35,836 nucleotides of DNA from Streptomyces hygroscopicus subsp. hygroscopicus (GCF_001553455.1 NZ_BBOX01000310.1:1-35836); one strand, 5' to 3'; positions 24,072 through 31,617 are shown, numbered from the stretch's first letter. Numbers and translations: made by a program. The notes: generated by a model not told the origin, from the letters alone.

Positions 24072-24140
24072 GGAGAACGTTCGGTCTAGTTCGGAATCCA
24101 AGAGGAGGGGCGTGCCTCTTGTCAAGACCGATCGTTCTCC
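24072..24140. promoter_or_regulatory. Paired TetR operators in inverted orientation
   Basis: The 16-mer GGAGAACGTTCGGTCT (24072-24087) recurs as its complement AGACCGATCGTTCTCC (24125-24140) with one mismatch, 37 bp apart. The right copy covers the -35 zone of the TetR gene (GATAAT at 24151-24156, transcription start predicted at the ATG). The left copy is on the side of the leftward genes. Confidence 0.7.
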
Positions 24141-24164
24141 CTCGCGGTTCGATAATCTGGGGGG

Positions 24165-24794
24165 ATGAGCCAGAGCACACGAGGCAACGGCACGTCGGAA
24201 GCGCGATCGCGGCTGCTGACCACCGCGACCAGGATCTTCTACGCGGAGGGGATCCACTCCGTCGGCGTCGACCGGATCATCGCGGAGGCGCAGGTCACCC
24301 GCGCCACGCTGTACCGCCACTTCACGGGCAAGGAGGAACTCGTCCTCGCCTACCTCGACCAGGCCGACCGGGAAATCCGGGCGCAGGCCGAGGCCGCGCG
24401 GGCAAGCGAGCGGTCGGCGACCGACCAGATCCGGGCCGTCAGCCGGTTCATCGCCGCGGGCATCCAGTCCCCGGGCTTCCGCGGATGCGCCTTCCTCAAC
24501 GCGGCGGCCGAATACCCCGACCCCGCCCATCCGATCCACCAGGCCGTCCTGGCCCACCGGCAATGGTTCCTGGAGACGGTCACGGAGTTGCTGGCGCAGA
24601 TCGGCGACGCACCCGCCGACGCCGCCGGCCGGCATCTCGTCATGCTCCGGGACGGTGCCATGGCCGCCGGCTGTCTCTCCGACCCCGAACTGGTCTGCGA
24701 AACCTTCCTGGACGGCGTCGAAGGAATCCTGCGAGCGCGCTCTGCCTCGGCCTCCGCTCCTGGCGCCCGACCGTCGTCCCCACCACAGGCATGA
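24165..24794 (+). CDS. TetR-family transcriptional regulator
   Basis: 209 residues. The N-terminal HTH (about 10-56) is canonical: RSRLLTTATRIFYAEGIHSV then VDRIIAEAQVTRATLYRHF. The C-terminal ligand domain contains FRGCAFLNAAAEYPDPAHPIHQ, as in TetR proteins linked to hydrolase and redox-stress genes. GATAAT ends eight bases before the ATG and no proper Shine-Dalgarno is spaced correctly, so the mRNA is probably leaderless. It should repress itself and the divergent genes through the inverted operator pair. Confidence 0.92.
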   Translation: MSQSTRGNGTSEARSRLLTTATRIFYAEGIHSVGVDRIIAEAQVTRATLYRHFTGKEELVLAYLDQADREIRAQAEAARASERSATDQIRAVSRFIAAGIQSPGFRGCAFLNAAAEYPDPAHPIHQAVLAHRQWFLETVTELLAQIGDAPADAAGRHLVMLRDGAMAAGCLSDPELVCETFLDGVEGILRARSASASAPGARPSSPPQA

Positions 24795-24906
24795 CCACGC
24801 CGTCCTCGGCCGACGCCGCCACGGCTCGGCCACGTGGCTGATCCTGTGCGCGGAGGGCAGGAGCGGCGGGCAGGCCGATGCCGCACCCCCGTGATGCACC
24901 AGCGGT

Positions 24907-25338
24907 ATGACGAGTTATGACGAGTAGGGAGCTGACGCGTCCGGCGAAACCCCGCCGGCTCCGGAGCCCGTTCCCGACCCGGACCTCGATCTGAGGCTGG
25001 TGCGTTACTTCACGGTCGTCGCCGAGCATCTGAACTTCGCCCGGGCGGCCGCGGCGCCGCACCTCGCCCAGCCCTCCCTGAGCCGCCAGATCCAGCGGCT
25101 GGAGGACGCCCTCGGCATGCGGCTGCTGGAGCGCACCGCCCAGGGCAGCACCCTCACCGCCGCCGGCGCGGCGTTCCTGCCACAGGCGCAGGCGCTGCTG
25201 CACTCCGCCCACCGCGCGGTGCACACCGCGCGTGCCGCCGCCCCGCCGCGCACGATCACCATCGGACCGCCGCACGAGCGTCGCCGGGCGGCGGAGATCC
25301 GCATGACGGCGGCCCGCGCGCTTCCTAGGATCGTGTCC
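24907..25338 (+). pseudogene. LysR regulator remnant (HTH only, in-frame nonsense codon)
   Basis: From ATG 24907 the frame reads MTSYDE then TAG (24925-24927), then continues open with DPDLDLRLVRYFTVVAEHLN, the start of a LysR winged-helix, through LAQPSLSRQIQRLEDALG and LTAAGAAFLPQAQ to the linker helix. The effector domain (about 200 residues) is absent: the frame runs straight into the phosphotransferase gene. Starting at GTG 25000 instead would lose the beginning of helix 1. I read it as a truncated, inactivated LysR gene whose tail now supplies the promoter of the next gene. Confidence 0.65.
25303..25331 (+). promoter_or_regulatory. Promoter of the leaderless phosphotransferase gene
   Basis: ATGACG (25303-25308), 17-bp spacer, TAGGAT (25326-25331). 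Seven bases later comes GTG 25339, the predicted transcription and translation start. Confidence 0.6.
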
Positions 25339-26268
25339 GTGCTGTCCCGCCCTTCCTCCATCAGCGACGAAGCGATCGCGCACGCCGTCGCCGCGCACTG
25401 GCTCCCCGACGTCTCCGATACCGACTACCTGCCCTGGGGGTTCGGCGCATACCACTGGCGGGTGGCCGGTGGCGGCACGACCTTGTTCGTGACGCTGGAC
25501 GAGCTGGAGCCCCGGCACACCGAGGAGACGCTGGAGGCCGCCTACGCGGGCGCGGCGGCACTGGCCGCCGCCGGTCTGGAGGTGGTGTGCGCGCCGCTGC
25601 CCGCCCGGTCGTCCGGCCGGTTCACCGTCGGCGTCGAGGCGGGTGTGCTCAGCGTGACGCCGTGGCTGGACGGACGGAGCCCCACCGAGGCGGAGGCGTC
25701 CGAGCCGCAGCACGTTCGCCGGGTCGAAGCCGCACTGGCCACGCTGCACCGCGCCACCCCACCACCCGGCGTGCGGCACTGGACTCCCCGGGTCGGCCCC
25801 GGCTTCGCCGACGAGCTGCGGGCGCGCACCGCCCGGCCCTGGACGTCGGGCCCGCTGGCGGAGGAGGCGCGGGCCGTGCTCGCCGCACACGACGCCGCGA
25901 TCGCCCGCTGGACGGTCCGCTACCTCGAGCTCGCGGACCTCGCCCGCAGCCGCCGGGACCTGTGGGTGCCCACCCACGGTGAGCCGCACAACGACAACCA
26001 GGTCGTGGGGGAGTGCGGGTTGAAGCTGGTGGACTGGGAGTCGCTGGCCGTCGCGCCGCCCGAGCGGGACTACGCCGATCTGCTCGCGGCGGGCGCGGGG
26101 GACCGGCTGCGCCCCGACCCCGCGATGGTCGAGTTGTTCGCCCTCGACTGGCGGCTCTCCGAGATCGTCGAGTACGCGCGCTGGTTCGCCGCCCCGCGCA
26201 CCGGCACGGACGACGACCGCACCGCCCTGGAGGACCTGTACGAGGAGTTGTCGCGACCCCCGGGATGA
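25339..26268 (+). CDS. APH-family phosphotransferase
   Basis: 309 residues from GTG 25339, starting MLSRPSSISDEAIAHAVAAHW. The kinase-like APH core has THGEPHNDNQ (about 212-221; the HGE form of the Brenner loop found in many actinobacterial members) and LVDWESLAVAPPERD with the metal-binding Asp at about 232. The substrate is unknown; sequence gives no reason to call it antibiotic resistance. The frame is open upstream into the LysR remnant, which would make a 422-residue fusion from 25000, but the promoter favours separate expression. The last codons and stop lie in the left arm of the 104-bp inverted-repeat element. Confidence 0.82.
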   Translation: MLSRPSSISDEAIAHAVAAHWLPDVSDTDYLPWGFGAYHWRVAGGGTTLFVTLDELEPRHTEETLEAAYAGAAALAAAGLEVVCAPLPARSSGRFTVGVEAGVLSVTPWLDGRSPTEAEASEPQHVRRVEAALATLHRATPPPGVRHWTPRVGPGFADELRARTARPWTSGPLAEEARAVLAAHDAAIARWTVRYLELADLARSRRDLWVPTHGEPHNDNQVVGECGLKLVDWESLAVAPPERDYADLLAAGAGDRLRPDPAMVELFALDWRLSEIVEYARWFAAPRTGTDDDRTALEDLYEELSRPPG

Positions 26269-26353
26269 AACCCCGCCGACATACTTCAGTTCAAGAGGCC
26301 GTTGCAACACCCCAATGTAGGGGGACGCGGGGTTTCATCCCGGGGGTCGCGAC
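26250..26353. repeat. 104-bp element with perfect 27-bp inverted ends (MITE-like or large terminator)
   Basis: Left arm 26250-26276 (begins GTCGCGACCCCCGGGATG) is the exact complement of right arm 26327-26353, with a 50-base, less GC-rich middle that itself holds CCCC-N6-GGGG and the palindrome GTTGCAAC. It lies between convergent genes and provides the stop of the phosphotransferase. I see no flanking target duplication. Confidence 0.8.
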
Positions 26354-26376
26354 CCCGCGTGTGTCGCCCGCGCGGG

Positions 26377-27258
26377 TCACCTCCGCAGCGCCTCCCGGGC
26401 CACCGTGAGCGCCTGCTCGGCGTAGCCGCGGCCGAACAGCACGGTGTGCACCAGCAGGGGGAAGAGCTGGTGCAGTCCGATGCGGTCGGCCCAGCCCCCG
26501 GCGAGCGGCGCCACCTCCTGGTAGCCCTCCAGCACCCGGTCGAGGTGCGGGCAGCCGAACAGGTGGAGCATCGCCAGGTCGGTCTCCCGGTGGCCGCCGT
26601 GCGCGGCCGGGTCGATCAGCCAGGCCCGCCCGTCGGCGCCCCACAGGACATTGCCGTTCCACAGGTCGCCGTGCAGCCGGGCGGGCGGCTCGGCGGGACC
26701 GGCCAGCTCGGGCAGCCGCCCGCAGGCCCGCTCGATCACCTCCGCCTCGCCGTGGCGCAGCGTGCCGTCGTCGACGGCGCGGCGCAGATAGGGCAGCACC
26801 CGGTGTTCGGCGTACCAGCGCGGCCAGTCGGTGCCCGGGACGTTGCGCATCGCGGCGAGCCCGATGTACGCGTCCACCGGGCCGTCGGGCGGCGGGGCGC
26901 CGAAGGCGGGCGCGCCGGTGGCGTGCAGGGCGGCCAGGTCACGGCCGAACCGGGCCGCCGCCCCGGCGTCCGGCCGTCCGGCCGGCACCTGGTCGGTGAC
27001 CAGCCAGTGCCGGTCGTGCCCGTGCACCGCCGGGACGCGGACCGTACCGGCGTCGGCCAGCCAGCGCAGCCCCGCCGCTTCGGCCCGTACCGCGCCCGGA
27101 TCGTCGGCGCGCTTGACCATCACCCTGTGCCCGCCGTCGAGTGTGACCTCGGTGAGCGACCCGGACAGCGAGCGCCGGCCGGTCACCGGACGGCCGGTGA
27201 GGCGGGCCGCCGCGGCACCCGGGTCTTCGCCGGTCCCGGCCGCGGGACGGGCGCTCAT
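26377..27258 (-). CDS. Fructosamine kinase family protein
   Basis: 293 residues. Kinase core: HRVMVKRADD (phosphate-anchoring Lys), HGDLWNGN (Brenner loop with catalytic Asp) and AWLIDPAAHGGHRETDLAM (metal-binding Asp), the standard set of fructosamine/ketosamine-3-kinases. They phosphorylate C3 of glycated lysines so that the adduct falls off (protein deglycation). The ATGA overlap with the upstream phosphatase stop shows co-translation. This arrangement with a low-molecular-weight phosphatase is common in actinomycetes and the two may act in succession on the same adduct class. Confidence 0.92.
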   Translation of the reverse strand: MSARPAAGTGEDPGAAAARLTGRPVTGRRSLSGSLTEVTLDGGHRVMVKRADDPGAVRAEAAGLRWLADAGTVRVPAVHGHDRHWLVTDQVPAGRPDAGAAARFGRDLAALHATGAPAFGAPPPDGPVDAYIGLAAMRNVPGTDWPRWYAEHRVLPYLRRAVDDGTLRHGEAEVIERACGRLPELAGPAEPPARLHGDLWNGNVLWGADGRAWLIDPAAHGGHRETDLAMLHLFGCPHLDRVLEGYQEVAPLAGGWADRIGLHQLFPLLVHTVLFGRGYAEQALTVAREALRR

Positions 27259-27719
27259 CCGCCGAGGCGCTCGCGCACCCAGGCCAGCAGGCCGGGCACC
27301 GCGGCTTCGATCATGGCCAGCACCTCGTCGAACCCCTCCGGGCCGCCGTAGTACGGGTCGGGGACGTCCAGGTCACCGGTGGCGTCCGGGTCGAAGGACC
27401 GCAGCATCCTGACCCGGGACGGGTCGTCGACCAGCCGGCGCAGCGCCTTCTCGTGGCCGCGGTCCATCGCCAGGAACAGATCGGCGTCCCCGTGCTCGGC
27501 ACCGATCTGGGCGGCGATGTGCTCGACCGGGTAGCCGTGCCTGGCCAGCAGCTCACCGGCCCGTTCGTCGATGGGTTCACCGGCGTGCCAGGGGCCGATG
27601 CCGGCGCTGCTGACCCGCACCGCGCCGTCGAGTCCCGCCCGGCGCAGGTGCGCGGCGAAGACCAGGGCGGCGGACGGCGACCGGCAGATGTTCCCGCTGC
27701 AGACGAAGCAGATGTGCAC
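27255..27719 (-). CDS. Low-molecular-weight protein-tyrosine phosphatase
   Basis: 154 residues starting VHICFVCSGNICRSP: the CX5R loop C-SGNIC-R holds the nucleophile and the phosphate-binding Arg. The general acid lies in DVPDPYYGG. GTG 27719 is preferred over GTG 27725: TACCCT on the minus strand (27732-27727) is placed seven bases ahead, giving a leaderless message as is usual for this gene family in streptomycetes. Dephosphorylates tyrosine or small phospho-adducts; probably partners the fructosamine kinase. Confidence 0.92.
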   Translation of the reverse strand: MHICFVCSGNICRSPSAALVFAAHLRRAGLDGAVRVSSAGIGPWHAGEPIDERAGELLARHGYPVEHIAAQIGAEHGDADLFLAMDRGHEKALRRLVDDPSRVRMLRSFDPDATGDLDVPDPYYGGPEGFDEVLAMIEAAVPGLLAWVRERLGG

Positions 27720-27789
27720 GGCCACCAGGGTAGGGCCTGCCCGGTACCGGGGGCGCCGGTGCCGGGCCGCCCCGGAGCGGCGGGGGCCC

Positions 27790-27915
27790 GGCACCGAAAG
27801 GGCTGGGCGCCGAAAGGGCTGGGCGCCGAAAGGGCTGGGCGCCGAAAGGGCCGGGCGCCGAAAGGGCCGGGCCCGGCGGGTCGCCGCGCCCCGCCCTTTC
27901 GGTGCCCGGCGCCCC
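27790..27915. repeat. 16-bp tandem array with an inverted copy
   Basis: GCCGAAAGGGCTGGGC-type units repeat five times (27790-27869; the last two have C for T). A reversed copy, GCCCTTTCGGTGCCC, follows at 27893. Any repeat can pair with the inverted copy, giving alternative hairpins downstream of the 27925 gene and just upstream of the phosphatase promoter. Confidence 0.85.
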
Positions 27916-27924
27916 TCGTGCGGT

Positions 27925-28269
27925 TCACCCGGCCCAGGGCTTGTCCACCAGCGGGGTGCGGAACCACCCCACGGCTCCGGTGTTCTCATCGCGCTTCAGG
28001 TCCAGCATGTGACCACCGGGCCGGTCCGCGGCCCTGGCGATCGCGCTCACCAGGTGCTCGGCGAGATCGGGGCCCTCGGTGTCGTCCATGTCGCCGATCG
28101 GTTCGCCGGGCCGGACGTCCTGGCGGACCTCGTCACCGCCATGGAGGGTCAGGATCAGATGCTGGGGCGTCTTCCTGTCCCATCTGACCTGCTCGACGGT
28201 GTCGGCGCGCACCATCCGGCTGCCGAACGTCACGCTGTTCACCCGCACCCAGACATCGGGCGTCCCCAT
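27925..28269 (-). CDS. Conserved hypothetical small protein
   Basis: 114 residues from ATG 28269, with a full AGGAGGT seven bases upstream. No signal peptide or membrane segment; no family recognised. Sequence such as VWVRVNSVTFGSRMVRADTV and TPQHLILTLHGGDEV suggests a small beta-rich domain (Sm/PH-like strands), followed by a helix (LAEHLVSAIARAAD) and GWFRTPLVDK. Codon bias and the strong RBS support a real gene. Separated from the phosphatase gene by the repeat array, so probably its own transcription unit. Confidence 0.75.
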   Translation of the reverse strand: MGTPDVWVRVNSVTFGSRMVRADTVEQVRWDRKTPQHLILTLHGGDEVRQDVRPGEPIGDMDDTEGPDLAEHLVSAIARAADRPGGHMLDLKRDENTGAVGWFRTPLVDKPWAG

Positions 28270-28375
28270 CACGGCTACCTCCTGTAGAGCGGCCAGACCT
28301 TCTCGTTGTACCGATCCGACCGCCCACAGACGGTGTGCGACGCCCCCGCGCCCCGTCCGGTTCCCTCCGAAGAGC

Positions 28376-28457
28376 CCCGGCCACGGACGCGTATGGCGCG
28401 GTCCCGGCCACGGACGCGGGGTGGCGAGGCCCCAGTCACGGGCGCGGGTGGCGCGGC
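28376..28457. repeat. Three-copy 27-28-bp tandem repeat
   Basis: Units begin CCCGGCCACGGACGCG at 28376 and 28403 and CCCAGTCACGGGCGCG at 28431. They lie between the 27925 gene start and the SGNH hydrolase stop. Confidence 0.75.
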
Positions 28458-28469
28458 CCGAGGCGGGTG

Positions 28470-29657
28470 TCAGACGCTGTGGTCCGCGAACGGACCGTCC
28501 GCGGCGAAGGCCAGCGCCGCGAAGCGTTCGCCCATGCGGCGATGGGCGGCGGCGTCCGGGTGGAGCTCGTCGGGCAGCGGCAGCTCGGCGACATCGGCCT
28601 CGCCGTACAGTTCACGGCCGTCGAGGTAGTGCAGATGGGGGTCGTCGGCCGCCCGCTGCCGCACGATCCGGGACAGCTCGTCCCGGATGACGCCCAGCGT
28701 CAGCTTCCCGGCGGCGCGTTCGGCGGGGTCGCCGGTGGCCCGGAACCGCATTTTTCCGGCGGCGAGCATGCTGAAGTCGAAGGCCAGCGGGCCGGGCGTG
28801 TCCTCCTGGATGGGGCACAGGATGGGCGAGACGACCAGCAGGGGCGCGGTGGGGTGCCCCTCGCGGATCGTGTCCAGGAAGCCGTGCACCGCCGGGGTGA
28901 AGGCGCGCAGACGCATCAGGTCGGCGTTGACGAGGTTGATGCCGATCTTGACGCTGATCAGGTCGGCGGGGGTGTCGCGCATCGTACGGGCGGTGAACGG
29001 GTCGAGCAGGGCGCTGCCCCCCATGCCCAGGTTGATCAGTTCCACGCCGCCGAGGGAGGCGGCGAGCGCGGGCCAGGTGGTGGTGGGGCTCGCGGCGTCC
29101 GAGCCGTGGCTGATCGAACTGCCGTGGTGCAGCCAGACCTTGCGGCCCCGGTCCGGTACCGGCTCGATGGGGGCGTCGGTGCGCAGGGCGACGAGTTCGG
29201 TGATCTCGTTGTGCGGCAGCCAGATCTCGACGTCCTTGGCCCCGCCGGGCAGGTCGGTGAAGCGGAGGGTGCCCGCCGGGCCGGGCCGGTTCTCGGTGGC
29301 CCCGGTGGCCATGTCGATGGTCAGGGTGTTGCCGCCGGTCACACTGGCCTGACCGGCCGGACGGCCGTCGACAAGCAGCTCGTACACGCCGTCCGGGCGG
29401 GGTGGGGCGCCCGAGTAGACCCGCTTGGTGGGGAGCGTGTCCAGTTCGACGGCGGTGGCCCGGGTCCGGAAGGCCAGCCGTACGCCGGAGGGCTGGGCCT
29501 CCACCATGGCGAGTTGGGGGTCGGCACACTGGGCGCGGGCCCAGGCGGGCAGTCGGTGCGGGAGCACCCCGTGCGCGGTGCGCTCCAGCTCCAGGGCGCC
29601 GCGCAGGATGTCCGCGGTGATGGGCGTGGTGATCCAGTGGTCTTCGGTGGTGTGCAT
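28470..29657 (-). CDS. SGNH/GDSL-family hydrolase with N-terminal beta domain
   Basis: 395 residues from ATG 29657. The N-terminal 150 residues look like a beta-sandwich (VRLAFRTRATAVELDTL, KDVEIWLPHNEI). The C-terminal part is SGNH: block I HHGSSISHG (nucleophile Ser), block II NLGMGGSA (Gly), block III GINLVN (Asn), block V LPDELHPD (Asp...His). No signal peptide is seen, so it is probably cytoplasmic; esters of sugars or lipids are typical substrates. The RBS is weak (GGGGACC). The region ahead of the start carries a 9-bp repeat array. Confidence 0.85.
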   Translation of the reverse strand: MHTTEDHWITTPITADILRGALELERTAHGVLPHRLPAWARAQCADPQLAMVEAQPSGVRLAFRTRATAVELDTLPTKRVYSGAPPRPDGVYELLVDGRPAGQASVTGGNTLTIDMATGATENRPGPAGTLRFTDLPGGAKDVEIWLPHNEITELVALRTDAPIEPVPDRGRKVWLHHGSSISHGSDAASPTTTWPALAASLGGVELINLGMGGSALLDPFTARTMRDTPADLISVKIGINLVNADLMRLRAFTPAVHGFLDTIREGHPTAPLLVVSPILCPIQEDTPGPLAFDFSMLAAGKMRFRATGDPAERAAGKLTLGVIRDELSRIVRQRAADDPHLHYLDGRELYGEADVAELPLPDELHPDAAAHRRMGERFAALAFAADGPFADHSV

Positions 29658-29684
29658 GGTCCCCGCCTGTTGATCGGTGGTTGT

Positions 29685-29735
29685 CGGATGGTTCGGATGG
29701 TTCGGATGGTTTAGATTCGGACGGTTCGGACGGTT
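29685..29735. repeat. 9-bp repeats upstream of the SGNH gene
   Basis: CGGATGGTT occurs three times in tandem (29685, 29694, 29703), then after TAGATT the variant CGGACGGTT twice (29718, 29727). The position in the promoter zone of the SGNH gene would suit regulator binding or phase-type length change. Confidence 0.75.
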
Positions 29736-29737
29736 TG

Positions 29738-29761
29738 GACGCGTCGGTGCTTCGACGCGTC
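29738..29761. terminator. Perfect 9-bp hairpin
   Basis: GACGCGTCG (29738) and CGACGCGTC (29753) with a 6-base loop, downstream of the leftward TetR gene. Likely its terminator, although 115 bases past the stop. Confidence 0.45.
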
Positions 29762-29877
29762 GCGAGACCGAGGGCTCGCGGCTGACGGCTTGAGACTGTC
29801 CGCCGCCCCCGGTGGTCGCCCTCGGTGGTCGGCCCTCGGCGGCCGGCCTGCGGTGGTCACTCCCCACCGCCCCCGGA

Positions 29878-30447
29878 TCAGGGCGCGGGCCAGTTCCGCA
29901 GCAGGGCGTCGAGGGCGTCGAGGGAGCGCGACCAGCTCTCCTGGCTGTCGGGGGCGCTGTGGCTGAACCCACCCCCCAACTCCAGGCTGACGTAACCGTG
30001 GAAGACGCTGCCGAGCAGCCGGACCGCGTGTGTCTGGTCCGGCTCCGTCAGGTCGTAGCCGCGCAGGATCGCCCGGGTCATCTGCGCGTGTCTGACCCCG
30101 GCGCTGGCCGCCGCCGTCTCCGGGTCCAGCCTCAGCTGGGCGGCGGCGTAGCGGCCGGGGTGCTCCCGCGCGTAGTCGCGGTAGACGTTCGCGAAGGCGG
30201 TCAGGGCGTCCTTGCCGGCCCGCCCGGCCAGGGCGTCGGCGGCCCGGTCGGCGAGTTCCTCCAGAGCGAGCAGGGCGATCCTGGTCTTGAGGTCCTGTGA
30301 GTTCTTCAGGTGCGAGTAGAGGCTCGCGACCTTGACGTCGAACCGCCTGGCCAGCGCCGAGACGGTCACCTGCTCGAAGCCGACTTCGTCGGCCAGCTCG
30401 GCCCCCGCCCGGGCCAGGCGTTCCGCGGTCAGTCCTACCCGTGCCAT
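29878..30447 (-). CDS. TetR-family transcriptional regulator (WHG C-terminal type)
   Basis: 189 residues. The HTH is GLTAERLARAGAELADEVGF then VSALARRFDVKVASLYSHLK (recognition helix VASLYSHL). The C-terminal domain has FANVYRDYAREHPGRYAA and LLGSVFHGYVSLELGGGF, as in WHG-type TetR regulators. GGAAGG precedes ATG 30447. Divergent from the FBP gene, sharing a 9+9 palindrome that overlaps both -35 boxes, so it should repress itself and its neighbour. Confidence 0.92.
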   Translation of the reverse strand: MARVGLTAERLARAGAELADEVGFEQVTVSALARRFDVKVASLYSHLKNSQDLKTRIALLALEELADRAADALAGRAGKDALTAFANVYRDYAREHPGRYAAAQLRLDPETAAASAGVRHAQMTRAILRGYDLTEPDQTHAVRLLGSVFHGYVSLELGGGFSHSAPDSQESWSRSLDALDALLRNWPAP

Positions 30448-30473
30448 GCCCTTCCTCTCCCTCGGCTGTACCG

Positions 30474-30511
30474 ATTATGCGTTTGCCTAATGCCTTTAGG
30501 CAAATTAGCCT
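30474..30511. promoter_or_regulatory. Back-to-back promoters over a shared TetR operator
   Basis: TTTGCCTAA (30482-30490) and TTAGGCAAA (30496-30504) are perfect arms with a 5-base centre. Rightward: TTGCCT (30483), 17-bp spacer, TAGCCT (30506-30511), start at ATG 30519, leaderless. Leftward: TTGCCT (30503-30498), 18-bp spacer, CATAAT (30479-30474). Confidence 0.75.
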
Positions 30512-30518
30512 GTCGTAT

Positions 30519-31010
30519 ATGAAGCCGCTGACCGAGCAAGAGATCCGTGCCGCGTTCGTGAACTGCACCAAGGGCGAGGCGAAGCGCCTGTCCGTCCCGC
30601 GCGACCTGGCCGACCGGCCCTGGGACGACCTGGACTACCTGGGCTGGCGAGATCCCCAGGCACCCGATCGTGCCTATCTCGTCACCGCGCTGGAGGGCCG
30701 TCCGGTCGCCCTCGCGCTCCGCTGTCCCGGCCCCGCCTCCTGGCAGGCGCGGCGCAGTATGTGTTCGATGTGCCTGACCGCCCACACGGGCGGTGTCTCC
30801 CTGATGGTCGCGCCGAAGGCGGGCAAGGCCAGGCAGCAGGGCAATTCGGTCGGCGCCTACATCTGCAGCGACCTGGCCTGCTCGCTGTATGTGCGGGGCA
30901 AGAAGGACGCGGGCGCCGGTTCACGGCCCCAGGAGTCGCTCACGCTGGAGGAGAAGATCCAGCGGACCGTGGCGAACGTCGCCGCGTTCCTCGCCAAGGT
31001 GACCGGATGA
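30519..31010 (+). CDS. FBP-domain (treble-clef zinc finger) protein
   Basis: 163 residues from ATG 30519, which coincides with the predicted transcription start. The C-terminal half has CSMCLTAH (CxxC) and YICSDLACS (CxxxxC), the treble-clef zinc finger of the FBP_C domain, shared with FusB-type elongation-factor-G-binding proteins. FusB rescues ribosomes stalled with fusidic acid; actinobacterial FBP proteins are mostly uncharacterised and the N-terminal helical half is shorter than in FusB. Regulated with the divergent TetR. Resistance cannot be inferred from sequence. Confidence 0.85.
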   Translation: MKPLTEQEIRAAFVNCTKGEAKRLSVPRDLADRPWDDLDYLGWRDPQAPDRAYLVTALEGRPVALALRCPGPASWQARRSMCSMCLTAHTGGVSLMVAPKAGKARQQGNSVGAYICSDLACSLYVRGKKDAGAGSRPQESLTLEEKIQRTVANVAAFLAKVTG

Positions 31011-31377
31011 CGCGCTGACCGGGCCATGCGCCGCACGGCGGAGAATGCACGCGGCCGCGCATCGCACAGGGGCCGACGGTCAAGAAGCGATCAGTGGAAC
31101 GTATGAACGTATTGCGAACGATACGGAAATCCGCCCCCCGAGCATTGCGCCGCGTTTGCCGTCCGATGGTCTCCGCCGGGCCCCGTACGCCGTGGTTCTC
31201 CGGCGGATCGGGCGCGCGGTGTGGTGTTTTGGTGGAAGGCTCGGGGGTGTTTCCTGGTCCTTCTTCGACGCTTTGACGAATGGCCTCGTTGTCGCTGGGT
31301 ACAGGCGTCCGGGGCGGCACCGGCGGTGTCGCGCCTCTCTTAGACTGTCCCGGTACTCGAGCTGAACGGAGCACCAT
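31011..31377. other. Low-GC intergenic region
   Basis: No gene found. Near 31097-31125 GAACGTAT occurs twice in tandem followed by GAACGATACG, which can pair with CGTAT. A TAGACT at 31341-31346 could be the -10 for the lipoprotein gene; no good -35 is present at the right distance. Confidence 0.5.
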
Positions 31378-31617
31378 ATGCGTCGCCTTGCCGCCGCTCT
31401 TTTGGTCATGACCGCTTTCGCGTCGCTCGCCGGCTGCGCGCAGGATTTCGACCGGGGTCCCGACGGGCGGGTCACCGACAAGGTCAAGGACGGAAAGAAG
31501 TTCTACTTGGTCGTCGATCCGGCCAAGGGGGGCGAGGAGAAGAAATTCCGGGTCAGTAAGTACGATTACCACGACTGCAATCGGGGCTCGAAGTACCCCA
31601 AGTGTGTTGACGACTGA
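31378..31617 (+). CDS. Small lipoprotein
   Basis: 79 residues. Signal peptide MRRLAAALLVMTAFASLAGC with lipobox LAGC, so the mature chain is lipid-anchored by Cys20. The mature 60 residues are charged (DKVKDGKKFYLVVD, KKFRVSKYDYHDCNRGSKYPKC) with two further cysteines that could form a disulfide. A common small secreted lipoprotein in streptomycetes of unknown role. CGGAG lies before the ATG. The stop codon is inside a perfect 26-bp palindrome. Confidence 0.85.
   Translation: MRRLAAALLVMTAFASLAGCAQDFDRGPDGRVTDKVKDGKKFYLVVDPAKGGEEKKFRVSKYDYHDCNRGSKYPKCVDD

Noticed and set aside
25000..26268. A single 422-residue LysR-phosphotransferase fusion protein
   Set aside because: The start would fall inside the first HTH helix, an upstream in-frame TAG breaks the natural N-terminus, and a strong promoter sits at the domain junction. 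Kept as an alternative only.
25339..26268. Aminoglycoside resistance gene
   Set aside because: Only general APH-fold motifs are visible and the HGE variant is common among non-resistance kinases.
27790..27915. CRISPR array
   Set aside because: Units are 16 bp in direct tandem with no spacers and no cas genes.
30519..31010. Fusidic acid resistance gene (fusB)
   Set aside because: The zinc-finger domain is shared, but the N-terminal half is short and family members in actinomycetes are uncharacterised.
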